Part shown: positions 13,891 through 25,269 of the stretch, one piece after another | Layout: each line of letters opens with the position of its first letter | How positions within the stretch are numbered: the first letter of the stretch is position 1 | DNA from: Xylaria sp. FL1777 | Lineage: Eukaryota; Ascomycota; Sordariomycetes; Xylariales; Xylariaceae | Direction of reading: 5' to 3' | Length of the DNA: 64,000 bases | Assembly (NCBI GenBank): GCA_022578965.1 | Contig: MU400564.1 | Coordinates: 186,001 to 250,000 of the forward strand | The notes under the pieces: generated by a model | What the model saw: the letters and a program-made list of their open reading frames with translations, nothing else | Told to the model about the DNA's origin: nothing | Database searches by the model: none | Made by a program: the position numbers and the translations under genes

Positions 13891-15206
13891 GCGTGTTTTT
13901 TTTTTTTGGATGCATCGGAATGACGAACAAGAATAGCAATGCATATTCTGGGATGATGGCGAAATGGACGTTTGGTCGAGCTGTGGCTTGATGCGTATGG
14001 GTAATAACGGAGAGTTTGCATCTTGCATTCGATTACTTGGTGTTGAGTTTATGAGGGAAGATATCCGGCTACTTGCAAGACCATATGCTCTCTGCTTTTC
14101 TTCTATTGTTTCCATTTTCATCTTTACTTTCCCCCATCTCGTATGAGGAACCCCAGATGGGGGTATGGTCCCAATGACATGAAGATAGATGTTGGGAGAG
14201 TCCCCAACAGTGACGGATTTAACGGAGCTAGGTGTTTGGTGTTCGATTTAAAGCCAACGCTATGATGTATTAGGAGGTACTCTCAGATTCCTCCCTGCGA
14301 GAGGGAGGTTTGCATATGAGGTAGCTAAGACTCATTATATCTTGTATATCACGCCGTGTCACAATTTGAACAAGGTCAACCAGTATTTATATGTTCGGTC
14401 TAAAAGCAACTTACATAAGTGGCTCTTTAAACTGCTTTATTCGCATTGCTAGTTAGAAAGTACGCACGACGAAGCCGTCATGACTAGCATATATCGCCTG
14501 ATGCTATCTGCCAAGCCTCCGTGCTTAGCCGTTCCTTTCGCTCTCATGGCACGAGAGCCGTTGGAGCTTTCCGAGCAGACAGTTAAAGATTTCGTTAACC
14601 GGCCCTCATATTTTATAACAATACAGACTCTCCGCAAGGAAAACTCGTTTCTTAGTTCGGCGGTTTGTCAGAGTGGCGTCATTATTTTGGATTTGGGCCG
14701 TCATTCAAGACTCCCATGTGATAGGTAGACAAGTAGCAAAACTAGCAAAACCCCCAGACGGCTAAAGTGGCCGGTAGACAGTGGGTCGATTCCACGTTCC
14801 TCGGACTTACCTAATAGTAGCCAATGGCTCTTGGATAGCGGACGACAAAAGGTCCCGGTAGACTGGATTATGGCTCGGATAGACTTATGCGCGGACGAGC
14901 TGGCTCTCCGGTTGTCTCTGATAGATTTCATAAGCATGCTCGTCCGCCGTCGGTCCGCTGTCGTGGAACCAAGTGATAGGAAATATGCCACTTTTGCTTT
15001 TGCGCAGCTGAATACCGCCCCCTCCTAGTTTTAATAATAACGCCACCTTCGACGCCGTGGCCTTGTTACCTACCTACCTTAGCTCTCTTACTGAATCATC
15101 TTAGCTCGTCTTCTCACCACCAGAAGAAATAAAGCCCCCTCGCTGCTGGTCTCTGAGGAACCGAAAAGAAGAAAAAGGGACTTCATCCTGTTCGAGTGTA
15201 AACACA
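13891..15206. other. Intergenic region downstream of rom2
   Basis: The 3' flank of rom2 starts with a poly-T run just after the stop. Scattered open frames at 14449-15028 on both strands overlap each other and have no family signature or conserved splice pattern. The last 150 bp are likely the promoter and leader of the small membrane protein gene at 15207. Nothing else was recognised. Confidence 0.5.
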
Positions 15207-15714
15207 ATGTTGGGCCGTATCCTCCTCACAGTCGACAGCCTCCTGCTCCTCCTCGGAGCTCCCATCGCGGATTACGGTCCCACGCACATATTCAATCCCA
15301 ACTGGCCGCCTCATGCCAAGTGAGTTGCGCACCACCACCATGACCACCACACGGGCACGGGAAATCTATCTATGTATCGGCAGAACTAACTGATGACATC
15401 GTTTTGTTCTCAGATTCCACAACGGCCAGACAATCAACCTCTCGCTGCTCCTAGGCCTGGCGACGCTGTTCTACGCGTGGCGCGGCGCCGCGACGCCGGC
15501 GCTGAAGAAGGAGTTCATGCTGGTGTCCGCCTTCACGGGATCCATATATTGGATCGCGGGCATATGCGCAATCCTCTACCCCGGCACCATGGGCCTAGAT
15601 CCTGAATTCGGCGGCCCTGGATTCCCGCAGGCCCCGGTGTTCACTTTGGGTGCTGTTTTCGGGCTTGTTGGGAGCTGGTTGGAAGCACCCGCTGGGAAAG
15701 CGAAGGGGAATTAA
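15207..15714 (+). CDS. Small four-helix membrane protein, conserved fungal family of unknown function
   Basis: Two exons (15207-15319 and 15414-15714) join at GT-AG to give 137 residues. The N-terminus MLGRILLTVDSLLLLLGAP is a hydrophobic helix. It is followed by a conserved-looking loop, THIFNPNWPPHAKFHNGQT, spanning the intron. Three further hydrophobic helices follow (around LSLLLGLATLFYAW, SAFTGSIYWIAGICAILY and VFTLGAVFGLVGSWL). The pattern of four helices with the NWPPHAKFHNGQ loop recurs in small ascomycete proteins of unknown function, some of which carry the probably meaningless label AcrB/AcrD/AcrF family. No catalytic motif is visible. The loop with clustered His and Asn could be a functional site, but this is inference. 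Confidence 0.8.
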
Positions 15715-17629
15715 GGGATACGTAGAAGGGATGCGGGGTAGGAGGGGCATGGGAACTTGCATTTGTGATATTTGAGGAGTTTGAGGGGTTACGGCGAATG
15801 AGGGTGGGTGTGCTGGGCGTGTTGATGAGAGATTCTGTGAGTTTTGATCTTTAGCTATCTAGGGCGAAACGGGCATGGGAAAGGGAGAGGTAAATGCCTA
15901 GATAACTTGAGTCTCTGGGCTTTTGTCCCGAGGGAAGTCATCTCAGCTGTCATTTTGTGTATTACTACTTATTTACCCCCTGAACACCTCATCTCCATCC
16001 TAACATAAAATATGTATTTGTTAATATAGTTATGTAATATTAAATAAGATCAGGTCAGCAAAGTCAAATGTCGCTTTGATATGACTGCACTGTGAGCGTA
16101 TACTGTTATTCATGCTACTTGTTCAGCAGTGTTTAGACTTGCATGCTACATGAGTCAAAATTCCTAGATACCGCAACTTAATGTCAAAGACTTCGGATGA
16201 CAGAACTTCTAACACGGATGAACCCGGTAATTATCGAAGGACAAGGAACGATCACATTTTAAGCACAGAACACTATCCTTGTTAGTAACTACAGTGTAAC
16301 TTTTGAATAAGTTTGACATTTAGAGAGAGCATGTATGTAAGCTAACTAGCGAATACTAATAGCGCCGTCAAGAAGTGAACCCAACCCCTAGATAGCTTAC
16401 GTAGTAACTAGAGATCATACATAGCTTGCTGCCAACTTATATAGCCTCACAAGAACAAACCTCCTTTGTTTGAGACTTATAAACCCGAAATTTTAATTAT
16501 TTAAGAATGGTCTACGGAGTTCGGGAACTTGATGTTTTGTCGCTGTCAGCCTCCTACTTAAGAGGTTCATATGGGATCATTTTTACTTATCATATATTCT
16601 CTAGACTAGATTTTCTTGTAGATTGAACTCCTTTTTTATTTTCAATGCGCATCACGTAGAAGTAGTCAACGCTTTGATTCTTATAGACTAAGAACATCGA
16701 ATCATCTCTAACGTGTATTTTCGAGCATGGAGGAGCCCAGCTTCTCGCTTTATCTCAGCTAGCTCGACACATGCATGAGTGCCGAAATAATTGTCCGCTT
16801 TCATGGACACTACTGACTTATAATTGTGTAACACGCGATATCTGGCTCAAGGGGTACTTAGTTAGGGGTCTGTAAACCCTATTATTGTTTTATAGGCATC
16901 ATTAGGAATTATTTTTCAGCGGCTCAGTTTAACAGGGCTGTTCAAATTCTCTATATACCATCTTTAAAGAGAGGAGGAACCGCTTAATTCAAAGAGAAGT
17001 TTACAGGAAGTGAGACAACTGCTCGGCTAATTTACGAAAAAGCAGCAACTCATAGTTCTATTAATACCTTAGCACTATTTCGAGTGTCCCTGAATCCAAT
17101 ATCAAGCTAAATTTGACCGTCTTCACGAGAACAGCTTTATGAAGGCGCAGAGCACGCATTTGAGAGCGATAGATAGTATCTAACTCCTCTAATTGATCAT
17201 TGCAATCGGCATTGCTCACAAAGATTGACCACCCACAAGCCGGTGGTTTCCATCATGTAATGTGGAATGCCAAGTTTCCTAAAAGTCATTACCTACAACT
17301 ATCAGTGGAAATTTATTCCTCCGACGGGGAGTTTCGGGTCGGAGCTCAGGTTCCTATGAGTGGTACCTTTGCCTCAATCGGCCCCAAACACCACTGGGGA
17401 GTGGACATTTTGGGTAATTCAGGGACAGATATGTTGGCCAAAAATTATTTACAATGGAAAAATAGAGATTTTATGTCCACGAGTCCAAATGTCTATCTGG
17501 GTCCGACAAGTTTTATATCAAGTCGATGCCTTGCTTTGCGTCCTCCAACACATAGCCGAGAAGGAATTGCCACCGACTTGATTCCGTATGAAAAACAAGT
17601 AGGAAGCAAGAGTTCTACGGACGGCTACA
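15715..17629. other. AT-rich intergenic region upstream of GH43 gene
   Basis: About 1.9 kb with no supported gene. A 147-codon open frame at 17200-17643 opens only on TTG, overlaps the GH43 start in another frame and looks unlike any family. The middle part (16000-17150) is very AT-rich and could be a decayed repeat, but no terminal repeats or transposase remnants were seen. Confidence 0.45.
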
Positions 17630-19204
17630 ATGATCGTGGATAGGGTGCGTCAGTTAGTTCGTCTTGGGGCTGCCGCTCTACTCGCGGCGTCCCCAGTCCT
17701 CTCATCGCCACTGGAGCACCGGCAGACGATTGATTTTCAATCAACTGGGAACCCTATTCTGGCAGACGGTTCGTACTATTCAGGAGATCCGGCGCCAATC
17801 GTGGTGAACGGCACGGTATACGTTCTCTCTGGACGAGATCAGGCCGGCGCTACACAAAACGACTTCGGTATCAACCAGTGGCAGATCTTCGAGTCGGCCA
17901 ATCCGAATCCAAGCGGGGGTCAATGGACGCTACATGCCAACGTCGCGCAACCGCAGACCGTGTTCTCGTGGGCGAAGTCGGGGACTGCGTTCGCGGCACA
18001 GATCGTGCAGGGAAGAGACGGCAGGTTTTACCTTTACGCGCCGGTCACGCAGTCAAAGACGAGCAGCGCGGACCCCTTCGCGATTGGGGTCGCCGTGTCG
18101 GATAGTGTTCTTGGGCCGTTCACTGATTTGCATCCGTCGGGGCCCATTATCTCTCAAAGTGTTCCGTCGCCGGGAAATAGTATTGAAAACATCGACCCTA
18201 CGGTATTAGTGGACGACGATGGGCGAGTATACATATATTTCGGGACATTCGGACAGCTGCTGGCTTATGAATTGAATACAGATATGGTGACGATCAAGAG
18301 CACTTCTGTCACGCGCGTGACTTCGCTCACGGGATTCTTCGAGGCTCCATGGCTGATGAAGCGTAAGGGCACTTATTATATGCTCTATGCGGGTAATAAC
18401 GCCGGACCCAGCTCTCCATGCACACCAACAAGCTACCATGCGTGTATCGCGTATGGCACTGCTACTTCTCCCCTGGGCCCGTGGACATACCGCGGTATCG
18501 TGCTCGACATCGTTTCTAGCACAACGTCGCATCCCGGTGTCTTTACGCGCGATGGCGGGAATACCTACTACCTAGTGTATCACACGCGAGACGCAACGGG
18601 TGGGACCCATTTCCGACGTAGTGTCGCGCTCGACGAGCTCGAATTCGACGATAGTACGTCTCCGCCGACGATCAAAAAGGTAACGCAGACGCACCGGCCA
18701 ACGAGCGCCGCGGAGCCAACACGCAACATTGCGCTACGAGCAAAGGCCGCGTCAGTAAGCACAACGCCGATACAATACTGGGTAGAAGCGATTCACGACG
18801 GGCGCATTGAAGCGAACCCGCTGCCGTCGGACTACTGGTGCTCGTATGCAGCAGAGCAATCGCCGCAGAGTAGCACGCTGACATACACGTGGAATTCGAC
18901 GGTGCAGCTTAACGGAGTGGCCATGGCCTTCTTCGCAGACCAACCGGCCGGCTCAAATATCGGCGTCCCGCCACCCGCATCATGGCGCGTCGAGTACCTG
19001 AACTCCGCGGGCGCGTGGACCGCCGTGTCGCTCACGGGGTCGGGAGGGTATCCAACGGCAGCAACGAACTCGCCGCCCGAAGTCAGCTTTCAGACTGTTT
19101 CGACTACGGCGCTCAGGGCCATTTTGACGGCGTCGGGCAGCAATGGCCAGTTTGGGGGTGTGGGTGTTAAGGAGTGGTTCGCATATGCGCCAACGGCCTC
19201 GTAG
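17630..19204 (+). CDS. Secreted glycoside hydrolase family 43-like enzyme
   Basis: A single 524-residue open frame without introns. The N-terminus (about residues 1-26, hydrophobic core LGAAALLAASPVLSS) is a probable signal peptide, so the enzyme is secreted. A five-bladed propeller GH43 catalytic domain follows. Asp53 in SGDPAPIV is the likely general base, Asp189 in ENIDPTVLVDDDG the pKa modulator and Glu238 in FFEAPWLMKRKG the general acid. The family contains arabinofuranosidases, beta-xylosidases and arabinanases that trim plant cell-wall hemicellulose. The exact substrate cannot be read from sequence. Residues about 350-524 form a separate beta-rich domain starting RNIALRAKAASVSTT, reminiscent of the discoidin/F5-8C-like accessory domains on fungal GH43 proteins. 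GC content is higher than the flanks and codon use looks clean. Family call secure, specificity open. Confidence 0.88.
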   Translation: MIVDRVRQLVRLGAAALLAASPVLSSPLEHRQTIDFQSTGNPILADGSYYSGDPAPIVVNGTVYVLSGRDQAGATQNDFGINQWQIFESANPNPSGGQWTLHANVAQPQTVFSWAKSGTAFAAQIVQGRDGRFYLYAPVTQSKTSSADPFAIGVAVSDSVLGPFTDLHPSGPIISQSVPSPGNSIENIDPTVLVDDDGRVYIYFGTFGQLLAYELNTDMVTIKSTSVTRVTSLTGFFEAPWLMKRKGTYYMLYAGNNAGPSSPCTPTSYHACIAYGTATSPLGPWTYRGIVLDIVSSTTSHPGVFTRDGGNTYYLVYHTRDATGGTHFRRSVALDELEFDDSTSPPTIKKVTQTHRPTSAAEPTRNIALRAKAASVSTTPIQYWVEAIHDGRIEANPLPSDYWCSYAAEQSPQSSTLTYTWNSTVQLNGVAMAFFADQPAGSNIGVPPPASWRVEYLNSAGAWTAVSLTGSGGYPTAATNSPPEVSFQTVSTTALRAILTASGSNGQFGGVGVKEWFAYAPTAS

Positions 19205-20256
19205 AATCGATCTATACGTCCTCTCGCGGATGGGAAAGTAATGGCATAGCTGCTCGTTTTCTTTCTTGGTTTTGATAAAGCACAATACAGATGTTACTCC
19301 AGTTACGACCGTCGTTACAGCACCAGTCCCCCTTGTCTGGATAAGCAGGTGTGATTTTTATCCGGGCTTTGGTTGGTTGCACTCCATGCTGGGAATTAAT
19401 CTTAGTGTACGGAGTACCGTTCGGTACTTTAAAACCGGGCCACTAACGCGTAAGCGTGGCGGCTTATACTTCGTTAACGAGGAATATGCTGGCATAAGTA
19501 TTGGCGAGTGCCGAAGGGACTTTTGCGACCCTTCGTATATGTAACCGCGTTGTTGTTCGTTAGAGAATAAGCGACGATGTCCCATGCCGTTCCAATTAGT
19601 ATAAACCACAGACCCTGGGTGGATCGACTAGATCGACGAGACTAGGCTGGACTACCGGTAGATTAAGCTACCGGCACTGTATTAGATATTTGTGCTTACT
19701 TAGTGTAGAGCAAACACGGCCTTACCCTTGTCTGCACGTTGTATGACAGTACACTACCGGTACGGTACACCGAGCGAGCGGAAAGGGTGACATTGGATAT
19801 CATGGGAATTTGTGAGAGCAAACAAACAGCGTTTCCCTCGCGATGTGGAGGTCGAATCCTCCCCATTCTCACGTGGATAGCAGGGAATGCGAAGAGTATG
19901 TGGTGAAATGACACCAATACGCCGTGACAAATAGGAGGGAAGAACTCAGTGTAGCCAAGAGGTTCACGCCGTGCGCTACGCATACGTAGATATTTGTTGA
20001 TAGAGTAGGTATGATTGTTGGAGATAGACGAAGAGGGGACGGCTATTTCCAGTGTGACCCCTGCAGTGGTCAGCACAGAGGCCAGTCCAGAGGTCGGCTT
20101 CATCGATCGAGGGTCATCTCCACGCTGAGTATGCAAGCCGTGCCTCGTTTACTAACGTAATGGGCGTATATTTGTCCCGTCTCATTTTCTCGTTGACACT
20201 CACCCTTAAAAACCTCAATTAGTATCAGATACGGTCGTGCGCTTCTCATCCTCACT
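19205..20256. other. Intergenic region between GH43 and methyltransferase genes
   Basis: No supported protein gene. Short frames on both strands (for example 19696-20136 minus) lack family features. The stretch contains a tRNA-like hairpin at 19812-19872, listed separately, and short inverted repeats such as ACCGGTAGATTAAGCTACCGG near 19654. The final part is the probable promoter of the methyltransferase gene. Confidence 0.45.
19812..19872 (+). other. tRNA-like inverted repeat with T-arm-like hairpin, possible tRNA relic
   Basis: GTGAGAG at 19812-19818 can pair over 7 bp, with one G-U, with TTCTCAC at 19866-19872. Just inside the 3' arm is a 5-bp hairpin (GGAGG/CCTCC, 19847-19862) with loop TCGAAT, close to a T-arm loop but one base short. 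The whole element is 61 nt, too short for a normal tRNA. I could not draw proper D and anticodon arms. It could be a degraded tRNA, a tRNA-derived retroelement fragment or coincidence. Confidence 0.2.
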
Positions 20257-21956
20257 ATGGCCGACGAGACTTCTGAACCCGCGGAGATTCCAGCATCTAT
20301 ATCTGCGGCGCCTGTCATCCCAACCACTCACTGGGCAGAGCCTGTATGTACGAACCTGGTCGCAAGAACCCCCCTGAACCTGGCTGTATGCCGCGTTTGC
20401 GCAGATACCGAGAGGCTGACTTTCCGTTACCGCTCAGCAACAGGACGATCAAGACGATGAGGAAGAACAAACTTTTGATGATGGAGATTCGGCTCTTGGC
20501 GACGATGCGTGAGTTACATTCAAACGACCGGTACTGTTACAAGCTGAATGGTAGCGCTGATGAACTTTGAGCACAGCGCTAGCACAACCGCATCGTTGTC
20601 TGCGAGCATACTAGAATATCGCACTTTTCACGGGCGCACATATCACTCGTTACAAGGCACTGCTGACCATTGGTAACGTCTCATTCAATTCATTTCCATT
20701 CTCCCACTACTGAATCTCTCTAACTTGAGACCAGGACACCGAATGATGATGCGCATCTTGAAAGCATGGATTGCGTGTATGACGTACCCTAACACAGAAC
20801 TACTAGACGATTAAACTGGAGGCTTACATATTATGATTTAATACAGCCATCACCTTCTTACGCTGTTGCTTGATAACAAGCTCTATCTAGCACCCATCCC
20901 GGAAGGTTCAATAAAGGTTCTAGACATAGGCTGTGGAACCGGTGAGATAACACCGACGACATATACTTACAATTGTTTCCGTCTCCGCCCCTAAGGTGCT
21001 AACACCTAGTCTTCTAGGAATCTGGGCAATGTGAATAGCCCCTATTAAGCTCATACAGGTAATATATACTAAAATGCTCGTTACCCAGTGACTTCGCAGA
21101 CGCTCACCCTACAGCCGAGGTCATCGGCACCGACATATCTCCCTCACAGCCCGAATGGGTACCCCCGAACCTCAGTTTCGAGATCGAGGATTGCACACAG
21201 CCCTGGACATACGCGCGAAACACTTTCGACTTCGTACATCTCCGCTATCTCTTCGGCTCCATTCCCGACTGGGACGCACTCTACCGAGAGGCCTTCAAGG
21301 CGTGTAAGCCTGGCGGTTGGGTCGAGGCAGTTGACCCCTCGGTGAATCTGCGAAGCGACGATGGAAGTGTGAGAGAAGGCACAGCGCTGTATGATTGGGG
21401 GCGCCTATTCAATGAAGTGAGTAACTAAAGACTTTACCTTCCACTTTCTTTCCAAGTCATTCATCTCTATCATGCTATGACTGACAGCGCCGAGGCGTCA
21501 TACAGGCATCATCGAAATATGGTCGCACTATGAGAATGGTCGACGATGGCGCGACTACAGACTCGTTTAAGAGGGCCGGGTTTGCGGAAATCCATTCAAG
21601 GACGTTCAAGCTCCCTGCGACGCCTTGGGCCAGGGATCAGAAGCTACAACAACTAGGAGCGTTTTCTCGGCTGGCTATGGAGCAGGATCTCGATGGTATG
21701 AATACTCGATAATTCTATCAAGAAAAAAAAAATTCATCCCGCCTCTTTATTTCTAGCTATTATCTCTTCTGTGGTGCTAGGCGCTAACCAAGATCCGACT
21801 ATAGGTTATGCTATGTATCTGTTCACGAATGCGCTGGGTTGGTCTGAGCAACAAGTGACGGTCTACCTGGCCCGGGTACGCAAAGAGATGCGCGACATGC
21901 GGATGCAGCCCTACTTTCTCGTCGAGGTCGTTTACGGTAGAAAGCCAGAGCAATGA
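20257..21956 (+). CDS. SAM-dependent methyltransferase, LaeA-like family
   Basis: A class I methyltransferase of the expanded fungal LaeA-like family, whose members are often near secondary-metabolism genes. Substrates are mostly unknown. Nine exons were built: 20257-20343, 20438-20508, 20577-20672, 20735-20776, 20847-20941, 21018-21030, 21089-21416, 21488-21695 and 21805-21956. They sum to 1092 nt, or 363 residues. The SAM-binding motif I reads VLDIGCGTGIWAIDFAD and is split by two introns, leaving a 13-nt microexon (21018-21030). The acidic motif II, EVIGTDISP, follows, and then FDFVHLRYLFGSIPDW. The N-terminus is acidic and probably disordered, which is usual. There is no nuclear-localisation evidence, and general LaeA function should not be assumed. 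Neighbouring MFS, APH and GNAT genes suggest small-molecule chemistry. Confidence 0.88.
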
Positions 21957-22935
21957 ATTACTTTAGGAATATGTTCGTGGGGGTATGAAATCCAGCGATA
22001 ATGACTTTACGATTCTGGTCTAATTTGCGTTAATCCATGGAGCGACGAGCGAGCATCGGTATATTTGGGTTCAATTTTAAATTTTCTAGGCGTTAGTTAT
22101 TATCAATCCTTCCTGTACCGACTTTATTCCGCTTTGGATATTCTACTACACGGGAATTTAAAATACATTTCATGACGAGTGACATAGTCTACAACCTCGA
22201 AGTGCTGGGTTGACTGACAACAAACCCACTTGCCACGTGCCAGCGTAAATACCCTACTTTCTCTAAGAAACTGGATTAGAACGCTCGAGGGAGATAATTG
22301 TTACATTATTTCAAGATCCATGCTATTATGAATATGGCGCTGGTGTTTCTCAGTGTGGCTTTGCTTATAAATACGCACGACATACAGAGACTAAACAAAC
22401 CCAAAGCATTTTAACTCACTGTGAAGGGGCAGCGGAGAATATCTTCTCTACTGTGAACAGGACTGTAGGAATAATTACCCCGCAGGTGTCTCTTAGTTGT
22501 GTCGACCTTGTGTATAAATCTGCATGTAAACCATTGTCACGCGCCGTCAACACTGCTCACCGAACAAATTACGTGATTGTCTCAGAGTCAATGTTGTCTC
22601 AATTACACGCCCTGCTCCTTTAAGGGATATATCCACCCCATAGGGGTACCACTTCGACATAAACAATAAACACTGGAATGAATGATGAGTCAAGTTGGCA
22701 TGTGTGTCATTATATGACTCTATAGGCGCACATGGAGGCTTACAGGAGCTGAGGAACTCAATGCTGCGGCAATTGAACTGAGAAAAAATCTCATAATGCT
22801 ACTTCACGGGTCGAAAAAGTCAAAATCCATCTCCAATCTTTCTATCTATCTCAATACAACAAAAAGGAGATCTTGTACACTTACTTACCCAATCGTGTGA
22901 TATCCTGTAGCGTTGACGTTGCCGTACGGCCAGAA
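21957..22935. other. Intergenic region upstream of MFS gene
   Basis: About 980 bp without a supported gene. It includes the 3' flank of the methyltransferase gene and the promoter region of the MFS transporter. A single TGAGTCA (22686-22692) is present, but the 7-mer is expected several times by chance in this window. Nothing else recognised. Confidence 0.5.
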
Positions 22936-24891
22936 ATGTCTTTCAAGACATCAGACACATGGAAAAGCCTACCGCACAAGGACCAGCTTGCGGTCTTAAC
23001 ACTATGTCGCGCCATCGACTTCTTTCAGATGGTGTCGTTCCAGACAATTTGCTATTACCAGCTAAAGTCGTTTAACCCCGCGGCAACCGAACAGGTGCTG
23101 TCCTGGCAAACTGGGGTGGCACTGGCTAGCTTTACCGCCAGCCAGGCTTGCACTGCGATACCTTGGGGATATGTCGCAGATGCGAAATGGGGTGGGAGGA
23201 GGAACGTTCTGCTAATTGGCTTACTGGGCACCAGTCTTTCGTGTATCGGCGTGGCTTTTTCCACGTCGTTTACCAGCGTCGTTGTCTTTCGCGCCGCAGG
23301 CGGTGCGATGAATGGGACAGTCGGTGTCGTGTAAGCCAGACACAAGTATCATTGAGCTGTGATACTGAACGACTGACCTCAAGTTGACAGAAGGACCATG
23401 ATGTCTGAAGTCATAAGGCATAAGAGGTAAGTTACCAGAAGGGAATTATCATGGTAAATGATCTATTGTTACTAATAAACATCATGGCTAGGCATCAATC
23501 AAGAGCCTTTTTGCTCCTCCCTGCAAGCTTCAGCGTAGCAGCCCTCATTGGACCAGGTGCGTATTTCTGTTTCTTCTGACTCGGGGAATCTGATATCGCT
23601 GACGCTCATCGACAGTTTGCGCTGGCTGGCTATCCGATCCAGTGGCGACTTATCCCATTTCTTTTGGTCACATTCAATGGCTGAGGCGTTACACCCACAG
23701 CCTACCATCTTTACTCAGTGCCTTGCTCTTAATACTAACTTCTGCGGCTGTTCTCTTGATACTCCGAGAGGTCTGTCCTATCTGAGTCCATCTTCAACCC
23801 CTCCAAGTTCTAATACATTACTAGACTCTCGATAATTATGACCCCTGCCTAAAATTAGACATCCTGACACAAACATGGAATTGGCCATTTTGCTCGGTTC
23901 AAGGGGCTAGCAATAGGGGATACACTCCTTTGTTATTAGAGGAGCCAGATCAGGCTATTTCTCGGAGTGCACGACTTGACGAGAAAGCGTCATTCAAGCC
24001 CCCCTGCTCAAGGTCGAAGCTATCGTTTCGCCAGATCTGGACTCCTAATGTGAGCCTTACTATGGTATCGCTGGCCTTTTTTGAATTCCACTTAGGGTTG
24101 GTCCCCTGGATGATGAGTTTGTACCTGTTTCCATACCTATGAAACTCACCAATTTCTAGAGCGTTTGGTAGCGCGTGGCCGCTTCTTCTTTCGAGCACCA
24201 GAGAGTCCAGCACCGCTGTAGATGATCTCAATCAAAATCTCAAGGGCGGCCTAGGTCTGTCACCGCAGAGCCTCGGCTATACGATGGCATTCGCCGGCCT
24301 GGCTGGTCTCTTGCTTCAATTTTTATTTTATCCTATTGTCCACAAGAAATGGGGCACTTTGAAGTGCTACCGTTTATTCTCACTCTTATTTCCGGTCGTA
24401 TACGTTACTTCGCCATTCCTGGTTATCATGGCGGGCTCGTCCTCTAAACTGACCGAAGTATTTACTTGGGTTTTCATTCTCGTTTTGCTGTTCATTCATA
24501 GCACAAGCCGCATATTTTGTGTGCCCGCCTCCATTATGCTGCTGAACAATTGCTCACCACATCCATCAGTTCTCGGCATGGTCCACGGCATTGGTCAAGC
24601 TACAGCGGCTGGGTTTCGAACACTTGGTCCCATTTGTGCGGGCTATTGTAAGCCTGGTCCTTATTTGCAAAAGCAGACTTAAACTAACTGGTTGACTGAA
24701 ACTCAGTACACGGGGTAGCAATTACAAATAGAGCCTTTGGCCTTAGTTGGTGGGTAGTCTCTGGAACTGCGCTTCTGGCTTGGTTGGTATCACTGGTGAT
24801 ACATGAAGGCTCTGGGCATGAAATAGTTTTGCTTGATGAAGACGATCTCTATGAAGGCGATATGAAAGTTCCGGGAAACGACCAACTCTAA
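22936..24891 (+). CDS. Major facilitator superfamily transporter
   Basis: An integral membrane transporter with about 12 helices. Seven exons were built: 22936-23330, 23391-23426, 23492-23556, 23616-23770, 23825-24096, 24160-24647 and 24707-24891. They total 1596 nt, or 531 residues, with every phase consistent. After the first helices comes the loop motif GYVADAKWGGRRNVLLIG, the MFS motif A equivalent. GGAMNGTVGVVRTMMSEV and LIGPVCAGWLSDP are characteristic of the fungal group related to plant ZIFL and yeast Ycr023c-type transporters. A long cytoplasmic loop precedes the second half (GLSPQSLGYTMAFAGL). The start is the first in-frame ATG, 24 residues before the first conserved segment. At first the middle looks frameshifted, but an intron at 23771-23824 restores it. 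The substrate is unknown. Efflux of a small metabolite is plausible but inferred. Confidence 0.88.
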
Positions 24892-25269
24892 CTCCCCAGT
24901 ATATATAACATTCAAGACGAATATACTCCATGGTAAAAATTTACATTACCTTCTCTTGTGCTCTATTGACCATCTTCCACCTTGTGGCTACATATGAGGT
25001 CACGGCTTAGATACCGATTTCTACTATGATAATAAGTCAGAATAATGAGAGAGTATGCAAATCATAAAGAGACTAGTTATCGGGATGAAGAGAGGGACAC
25101 TGTCATCTATTTATCTGAGAGTTACAATCACCGTGCTGACCGCGTGCTGATTTTGAGAATAGGATTTCTGGTATGATATATTAACAGCGTCTAGATTTTG
25201 AGTAGCCCATGCATTATCTAATTCGACACGTATTATTCCGTCTGAACTCGTTTGTTAAGCCCTATGTAT
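24892..25269. other. Convergent intergenic region
   Basis: AT-rich 3' flanks of the MFS gene (plus) and the APH-fold kinase (minus). No coding frame or structured element was noticed. Confidence 0.5.

Noticed and set aside
14780..14795. GTGGGTCGATTCCAC, T-arm-like hairpin
   Set aside because: No matching acceptor, D or anticodon arms within tRNA distance.
17200..17643. 147-codon open frame immediately before the GH43 gene
   Set aside because: It opens on TTG with no ATG, overlaps the GH43 start in a different frame and has no family character. It is more likely leader or spacer.
22686..22692. Single TGAGTCA sites upstream of the MFS gene and elsewhere (16153, 27001, 62983)
   Set aside because: Single 7-mers are expected several times in 64 kb by chance. 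Only the tandem triple at arg1 stands out.
23548..23929. Apparent frameshift in the MFS transporter
   Set aside because: A 54-bp intron at 23771-23824 with GT and AG ends restores phase and gives conserved-looking sequence (LRETLDNYD). The gene is intact.
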